NCBI GenBank assembly: GCA_964019055.1
Contig: OZ025212.1
Span: 4,678,766-4,742,765 of the forward strand
Origin: Anthopleura xanthogrammica
Lineage: Eukaryota; Cnidaria; Anthozoa; Actiniaria; Actiniidae
Length of the DNA stretch: 64,000 nt
Direction of reading: 5' to 3'
The number at the start of each line of letters is the position of its first letter. Positions within the stretch are counted from its first letter, which is position 1. The position numbers were made by a program, and so were the translations under genes. Positions 52,601 to 61,600 of the stretch are shown in pieces. A model generated the notes under the pieces. That model saw nothing but the letters and a program-made list of their open reading frames with translations, ran no database searches and was not told the origin of the DNA.

Positions 52601-55600
52601 GACTATTGCAGCAACTAAGAACCAAATAAGATATCAACTGGCGTAGAGGCGTACTCGGCGGGTTCCCAACCTTCTTGCGCCTCTACATGAGATATTCTAT
52701 GCAGTCCTTACCTGATTTTGGCAAATAGCGTGCACAGGACGAGAATGAGCGTCCATAAGAACGCGCACACTCCGTCCCACATTCATATCAAACACCTCAA
52801 TAGATTTGTTTGAACCACAGCATAGTGTAATATCTGAGGGAGGAATGTTAAGTATATTATACAAATTACAGCATATGAGGGCACCAGACCAGAGTTCCTA
52901 ACGAGCTTTGAATACCAAGGATCCTGGTTAACGGCGATGTCACACGACACGATTTGTAACGACAATTGTTTTCGCGCAACGCTATTGCGTGAAAAGTTGA
53001 TGCCGTGTAACGTTCCAGACGGAATTATTTTTATCGTAATCAAACTTCGGCAACAAGAAGTTGCGAGTTTTTGTTAGTTGATGGTGAAAGGATACAAGAG
53101 TGGAAGCTGTTGACGCACGAGAAACACGTGATGCTCTGCGCACGTTCTTGTTGGAAGAGTTTGACCAGTTTGTATTTACTGTGGCTTTGATACCTAAACG
53201 AAAGAATCCATGTGTTTTGTTGAGTAAAATATGTGGAGAAACTGAAAGGAATTCCCATTGATTTCCTTTTCTTTCCCACACTACCCCATATACACCCTGG
53301 ACATTATAACATGCATGTTGGGAGGGCTGGTTCCATATTCTTATCAAGACTCAAGACAGTGTCTGTGGTAATGTACAGTCAATGGACAAGGGATACCAGT
53401 GGATGACAGGGGAGGGGGAAACCGTGACAAGATATAGTGTCCACAGTGTAGTTTTCCTTCCTCTTGTCTTCGGCTTTTCCCCCTCCCTTCTCGTCTGCTC
53501 TGCTCTTTCTCCTCTTCGTTCCTTTCCATCTCTCCTTTCATCTATTCTCACTTTCTGTTCCAGTCTTTTTCCTTCTCTCGTCTTTTTATTTCCCCATTCT
53601 TCATGCATCCATTCTCACCGAAGCTCTTCCAGACTCAACCCCCCACACACACCATCTACCATACTGACCTCTTGATATCGTCCTTTTGTGGGTCGATATG
53701 GTACTTGTATAGATATAAACCATTACCACAACTGACCATTATAAACTTGTCCACGTAGTAAAACGACGCTTGAGTGATTTCTTTAGGAAAAGGAGGATTG
53801 TCCTGTAACAATATGAAAAAATATTAACATCAAAATATGTAGAAAAAAACTTTAGTTTTGCGAGATTTTTTGTAGGCTTATTCTGGGTGGGCTAATAAAG
53901 ATAGCCAAAATGCATCGTCCAACACGTCGCTGATTCAGGTAAAAATGTTACCAATTTCCAATCCTCGGCCGTTTTGCCATTGTTCTACCCTTAATAAGAA
54001 CTGTAGAAATAAAAGAGCTATATTACCGCTTCTTTGAACATTTTGACCGTTTTCCGGAAAACAGTGTAAACTGGTCTGGATTCGCGCCTGCAACATAACA
54101 CTGACGACAATTTCAAAGGTTTACCTGTGGTTTAATTTGTTCCACAAATGCATTATGCATATCACCGATATTACCTTATTCTTTGCTTTTGTATCCGACT
54201 CAGTGTTGAAGTTATGATTGACATTGGTGAAAGTCAATAGAGGATCGGAAAGGACTGGGCTCCACAAGCGAACAGTTCGATCAGTAGATGACGTCAGTAG
54301 CCACTTATTGTCATGACTGAACTTTATATGGGTTAATGAACCATCATGCCCTGATCACAAAGAACAATGAAATGTTTTGTGTGAAACGTTTTGGTTAAAA
54401 CATTTTATGAAAATAACGTATCTGCAAAGACGATATTGTGATTGTGCCGTGCCGTGTCCCAATAGCGCATTTCCAAGATTTGCTTCGCTTGTCACACACA
54501 AAGATTTCAATGTGAGGTTTCGTGCATAAATCTCAGTGATTCGTGACAGCAGAAAAGAATAAATTTAATTTAGCACCGAGCCTCGAAATGAGGCATTTGT
54601 GCGTGACAAGTGAAGTATATATTGGAAATGGGCTATTTTGATTTACACCCCACACTGGATTTTTAAAGATGTTTAAAAGTGGTTTAATTGAACTAGTGCC
54701 CTTTCACACAGCCCACACGCCAAACTAAACAACTTTCAAACCTTCTCTATTAACTAAGTATGGGGAGTTTGTTTTAACCCTGTATAAAGATGGCGGCCAA
54801 ACGACGAAGGAAATAGATGAATTAATAAATAAGCAAGGTTAGTTGGTGTGAATGGGGCTTTAGTATTATCTATAATTAAAGACCAAATCACACACAATGG
54901 CATCCCGTACCTGTAAGAACCGTGTCTTTATTGTTTGATGGAGGTATTCGAAGAATGCGGGCACTTTTGTTGGACAAGGCGCACGCCAAATGTTTACCAT
55001 TCCCACTGTAAGTAATACAGTTGATGCCAGTTGGTTGGCTCGTCAGGGACAGTCTTTCTTTGAGGTGCGTCGGTGGTTTGCTTTGCATGGGGTATTCTTT
55101 TCCTATGATGCTAAAGTAGAGACATATTTTTCAGGAAACTAGATTTTTAATGGGGAGTGTGAAAATGGGAGAAAAGAAGGAAGGAAGGAAGGAAGGAAGG
55201 AAGGAAGGAAGGAAGGAAGGAAGGAAGGAAGGAGGGAAGGAGGGAAGGAAGGAAGAAGGCAGTGATGGGTGGAGGGAGGGAGAAAGTAAGAGAGATATAA
55301 TAAGAACCAACATACCCACTAGATAACCCAGAGCTTGACTTTCTCAAAGGAACTGAGCTCTTCTTGACAGAGTTTGTTTTTGGAGAAAACATTTTTGACC
55401 TTTAAATAATAAAATAAATAAACATAAGTTTAACGACAGTAACGTTAGTTTTTCTAAAGCGAGAAAGTTATTCTGTCTGTAGTACCTTGGAGCACCTGTA
55501 TAGCCCGAAGACTTGACTTTAGACTTAAAAGTTAATGGTTGATCTGGAGGTAATGATGTCTTCCCCTTAGTAGACAGTCCTGAAATTAGACTCAGTTAGA

Positions 55601-58600
55601 GGATAGATCCAACAAAAACTAACAACATCAACCAAACAAGCAAACGTTCAACCAAATTGAAAAATATTTTGACAATCCTCTTATCCATAGGAAGCTGATA
55701 TTGTGCACTCACTATACCCTCCATCCCCCTGCTGCTCCCCTGGTCTTTAATTCTTTCAATTCTCTAGTTCAGATATAAGAGAGAAGCCAAAACATAGACC
55801 TGGAGGAAACAAATAAGGATTGAGGCATGAACCCCTTAATAATAATGGCAGCAAATTTAAGACTCAAATTTATTCCAACTGGTAGACGAGCCAACAAGGT
55901 CTCAAAATGTTCTGGATCTTCTTATCACTAATATGGTAGAGAAAATATCTGGCCTAGAAGTATCTAAAAAAATATCTCTTCCATCAGATCACCATGCAAT
56001 TTTATTTGACTTGCAAATCCATCCTTACAGAAAACCTTCAACACCTAGGGTTGTTTACAACTTCAAAAATGGTGACTTTGACTCCCTGAGGACTCTTTTA
56101 GCTGAAAAGCCCATTGATGATATTTTCCCTGTTAACGACATTGACACCTGCTGGCTGCGTTGGAAGGCATGGTTTCTTGAAGCCGTTAACAAATTTATAC
56201 CAAGAACTAAACTAAAGCGTGCAGATTCACCGCCTTGGATCGACGGTGAAATAATACATTCCATCAACAAGAGAAACACTTTGAGAAGAAAAGCCGCAAG
56301 GGAAAACAATAGTGAACTATGGGAGCGTGTGAAACAGTTGCGAAGGGAAACGAAGTACTTGATCAGAGCTAAATTCAACTCTTTCATCGAAAAGCTCACT
56401 TCGTCATCCACCGTCTCCAAAAACAACAAGATATGGTCGTTTTTCAAAGCAAAATCAAACAAGGGATCAATTCCTGATACTGTTGAATTTAGAAATATTA
56501 AATACGACACTCCACTCGGGAAGGCAGAAGCGTTCAACAGCTTTTTTGCCTCCACATTCAAGCAGCCCAGCCTTGCCACCGCTATCCCAGCCGTCGAACC
56601 TTTTACTACCGATACTTTATCAAATGTGGAGCTGTCGCTTTCCGATGTGCAGAGTAATCTTGTCGCCTTAGATGTGAACAAGGCTGCCGGCCCAGACGGT
56701 ATCCCTTCGCGTTTGCTCAAGGAATGCGCAGTCCAGATTGCTCCATCTCTAACAAGGCTATTCAATCTGTCCTTGACTCTTGGGAAGTTTCCAGCTGATT
56801 GGAAAGATGCAAATGTCACACCGATCTTCAAGAAGGACTCAAAAAAACTTGTTAGTAACTATAGACCAATATCTTTGCTACCAATAGTGAGTAAGGTTTT
56901 TGAAAAGTGCGTTTTAAAGAGCATTCTTCCATATTTTCTAAGGGTTATTTCAGACTCTCAATTTGGGTTCCTAGAGGGAAAGTCCTGTATCTCGCAACTG
57001 CTCACCGTCTTTCACAAAATAGGCGCTTCATTAGATAAAAATATCGAGACTGATATCCTCTATTTAGATTTCGCGAAAGCTTTTGATTCCATTAATCACA
57101 AAAAGCTGTTATTCAAGCTGAGGTTATATGGGGTAGATGGTGCATTGTGGGACTGGATCTCTGATTACCTCAGTAATCGCAGGCAACGTGTCGTCATTGA
57201 CGGGTCCAATTCCGGCTGGACGCCTGTGGTCTCTGGGGTTCCTCAGGGCAGCCTCCTGGGTCCGATCCTTTTTCTTGTTTATGTCAACGATCTGCCCAGT
57301 GTAACTTCGGCTAAGACTACGTCAGTTTTGTTTGCTGACGATACGAAATGTTATCGCTCTCAGCAATCCCAGCAAGACCACTTGGCTCTCCAGTATGACC
57401 TTAACGACTTGGTAAGCTGGAGTGTTGACTGGGACTTAGCCTTTAACGCAAGCAAATGCGAGGTCCTTAAGATATCTAGAAGACGAAATCCAACGGCGCG
57501 TACTTACAACATTGGCCCTGACAACTTAAAAGAGAGTCACTCCCAAAAAGATCTGGGGATTATGACATCACATGATTTAAGCTGGCACATCCATGTAGTT
57601 TACGTTGTTGCCAAATCCAATAAGGTTCTGGGTTTTTTAAGACGCAATAGTCCTAATTCTCTGGGGGTTTCGCTCCGTCTCCAGCTTTATATAACGCTTG
57701 TGCGTTCGATTCTTTGTTATGGTAGTCAGGTTTGGGCACCGCAATCGAGCTCGCAGGATATCTTACTCCTCGAACGGGTTCAGCGCCGCGCCACTAAATT
57801 TATTCTCAGGTACCAACCAAATCTATCCTATAAAGACAGGCTTGTCAAACTTAACTTACTTCCACTGTCTTACTGGCTTGAATACTTAGATCTCTTATAT
57901 TTTTTCAAGTGTCGCCTTAGGCTTAACACTGTTGATCTATCTAGTTATGTAACTCCGTGCTCTCTTTCATCCAGATCCACAAGAAGCACTAATAGTACCG
58001 ACTACAGGCTTAATTCATGCAAAACTTCTACTTACAGGGATTCCTTTTTCAATCGCATTGTTGTCTTGTGGAACTCACTGCCCTCTAAGATTAAGTCTGT
58101 TAACTCAGTTTCGTCTTTTAAAACACTGCTACGCTCTCACTATTTTTCTTTCTTGCATTCTACTTTTGACCCTGATCGTATCAGAACTTATAAAACTGTT
58201 TGCTCCAAATGCCGATCCACTAATATTACTGTTGTGTGTTATCGCTAACGCTTTTAGTATATAGTACTGTATATATTATTAGCTTATTTCAATTTATACT
58301 TTAATGTTTTTTGTTCAATTTGTAGTTTATATGTGTATTTTGTCTCAGGCTGAGCTTGCTTGGACCTCGAGTCTTTTCTCAGCTTGTGTCAAGTTATTAA
58401 ATAAAAAAAAAAATAAAAAAAAAAAGTCTTAAAATCACAGATCAGACATGTGCTCATGGTCACTGAACACTGAATTATGGACTTCTCAATCAGCTGGACC
58501 TGGTTGTACTAAGGGTGAATAGCGCTATCTGATGGATAAATCCTTATCCAGTGAATAAGTCGATGTTGTTATCCAATAAATTTATCCACTGGATAAGATT

Positions 58601-61600
58601 TATCCGTCGGATAGCGCTATTCACCCTTAGTACAACCAGGCCCTGGTATAAACCGTATCAATAACAAATCATGGCTCATTTGCTCTGTAGTAGTCATTAC
58701 CTTTTTGGGGTGGTTTCTTGGATGGTAGGACTGAAGTCTTGGGAACAAGTTCTGCTTTCAAAGGTGAATTAGCATGAAGAGGTGCACTGCAAGCATAAGC
58801 ATAAACAAAATGAAAAATACCAAAGGAAAATCATCATCATCATTAACATCATCATCCAATTGAAATTAAAGTCAATATTTTATTGATATCCTGAAACAAC
58901 CTCAAGGTTGATCAACACCAGAGCATGGCTAGCTCACAGTTCAAATTCAATCACTCACATGTGATGCCAACTCCAGGATTTCAATCCAAGACCACAGAGA
59001 TGAGACACAAGTGTACTACTGCTAAGCCAGCCTGCACTGCAGGTGTTCCTCATTGGTCAGGGTGGATTGGGGAGGGAAGGGATAGGAGAGGGAAAGGAAA
59101 GTTCTCTCTCCTTTCTCTTCCCTGCCTGATCCACCCTGACCAACGAAGAATTCCTGCAATGTAGGCTACTGCTAAGCCAGTGATCATTGCTTCCCAAAAT
59201 AAAATGTTTTGCTAACCTAGACAAGACAGTAATAACAGAGTGATCTGACTCCAGACCAGCTACTGCTTTAGCTTCTTGATTCCTCTCGTCAAAGGTGTTA
59301 CAAACACCTTGTGTACCAAGGCCAGTTGTTTCAGAAAGACGACTTGCAAGGACCTGCGAAAATGTTGCAATATTATTTATTTATTGTAAAATAGAGATTT
59401 TTATCAGAATTGCACTCTTACTGTAGTTGATTCTTATTTCATTCGAAAATGTCAAGGTGCCACAAACCCAGGAAAAGTTTTGGTGACAACATTGAAATGT
59501 GTTTTGTTGAACTTCTTCAACAAAAACCATCAAACCTTCAAATGTTTTCAATATCCTGAAACAACCTCTGGGCTGATCTAAGGCAGGGCATTGCTAACTC
59601 ATGTTTCAAATTGGAATGGTCCCCTTTCAACATGAACCATGAAGGGGAATATTTAGCTGGAGAACCCCTAGAAAGTAACAAACTGATTGCATATAGGTTT
59701 ACGATAGGTAGTGATGAATACTTCCTTACATCTACTGGGTTTCTGTCTTTTTCCAATATTGGCATTCTGATGTTAATAATATGTACTGCACTGTTGAACA
59801 GACTGCCAATAACACACTGAACCTACATTCAAATCAATAAGACAGTTGAAAATTATAATATTTTGATTAATAACTCCAATTTATTATGCAGTATCAGAAA
59901 ATATCAAGATGGGCTTGGCAGAGGCGTGTCCATGGGTGGGGATAGGGGAATAGGGGGATAGGGGGATAAGGGGATAGGGGGATAAGGGGATAGGGGGATA
60001 GGGGGATAAGGGGATAGGGGGATAGGGGGATAGGGGGATAGGGGGATAGGGGGATAGGGGGATAGGGAGATAGGGGGATAGGGGGATAGGGGGATAGGGG
60101 GATAGGGGTATAGGGGGATGGGGGGATAGATAGATAGATAGATAGATAGATAACTTTATTTACCCACGGTGGGTCCTTCAGGATAATTACAATAAATTAT
60201 GTATATATATATTTAAATACACTAAAACTTATCTAATCTAAAGCTAAAGCTAATACAATAATAGGAGAAAAGGAATAAAAGAAGTTAAAATAAAAAAAAT
60301 AAATAAAAAAACCTGAAGTAGAAGTAGATAGGGGATAGGGGGATAGGGGGATAGGGGGATAGGGGGATAGGGGGATAGGAAAAGAACTTCTGAATTATAG
60401 ATTAGTATTCTTTAAAGTAACTAACTTCTGACATGTAAAAACAGAAAAAGTCCTGAACTCTGTGTGTAGGCAGCAAGTGAGGAAGGGGGCTGAAGGGGAG
60501 GATATCCACACCTCCAGCATCAAGATAACAGGTGAAAGCCTTACCACATTTTGGTCCCTCTCTGTGAAGGCATATAGTCCAGCAGTAGGGAGATGGTACT
60601 GAATATTATCCAGTTCATTACTGGATAGTATTGGCACTAGAAAATAAAACATAACAAGTAGTCAACTCATGCATTATACAAAGGAGAATATACAGCATTA
60701 ATGGAATTGTTCTTGAGCAGGGGTGGCGATGGCAGTGAGAGAGCTCACCTCTCATCAATGTGACCCAGGTTCAATTCCTGGACGACGTCAGTGTCAAATT
60801 TAAGTAGAGTGTGGTTGGTTCTTTCTTGTGCTACAACAGTTTCCTCTGGGTTATTTCTGGTTTTCCTCCCTTCACAAAAATCTACTTCTAAATTTCAATT
60901 CAATCACAGAACGGGGACCCCAGATTTATTTTATTCATTTATTTTGAAACTTAGATTACCTCTAAAATCCAAAACATGAAGCAATTCCCATGTGTTACAG
61001 TTAACTAATAGAATTGATGCTGTCATTCCAATGACAAGAATTGATGGAACATGAAAGATATCACTATAAAAGAAAGTTTGATAAGGAAGTAATTACAACA
61101 TAGATATGTAGTGGTAGTTCACTTGCCAGTCTCATCTCTGGGGTGTCTGGTTTGATTCTGAGACTTGGCATCACATGTGACTAGAGTTTATTAGAACCAG
61201 CTCACTTGATATAAGGGGTTTTCTTTGGTTTTCTTAACACTGCAAAACCTAACGAGCTAAATTCCCATTTGATCTGTGAGTTAGCTGTGCCCTGACTTAA
61301 ATCAGACCAGAGGTAGTTTCAGGGTTCAATCTGTGAGTTAGCAGTGCCCTGACTTAGATCAGCCCAGAGGTTGTTTCAGGATTCAATCTGTGAGTTAGCC
61401 GTGCCCTGACTTAGATCAGCTCAGAGGTTGTTTCAGGCTTTGATCTGTCAGTTAGCTGTACCCTGACTTGAATAATCCCAGAGACTTGAAAGAGAGGTCT
61501 ACTCACTTGATTTGTGACTGTGATGCAGCATTTAGGAATGGAAGCAAGTGGGACTTTGCACCCTGTGTCGTCTGTCCAGGGATCTTCATAAACTGAAGCC

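Noticed and set aside
53351..53675. Glu/Arg-rich and Ser/Phe-rich ORFs at 53.4-53.7 kb
   Set aside because: CT-rich low-complexity intron between two WDR27-like exons.
55177..55392. Leu/Pro/Ser-rich ORFs of 62-81 aa on the minus strand
   Set aside because: Mostly translation of (GGAA)n; only the 55316-55399 part is a real WDR27-like exon.
56055..56831. 258-aa minus-strand ORF inside the LINE
   Set aside because: Antisense shadow of the reverse transcriptase ORF with no family resemblance.
59936..60378. G-rich octamer array considered as telomere-like sequence
   Set aside because: The unit GGGGGATA is not TTAGGG and the array is internal to a gene's introns.
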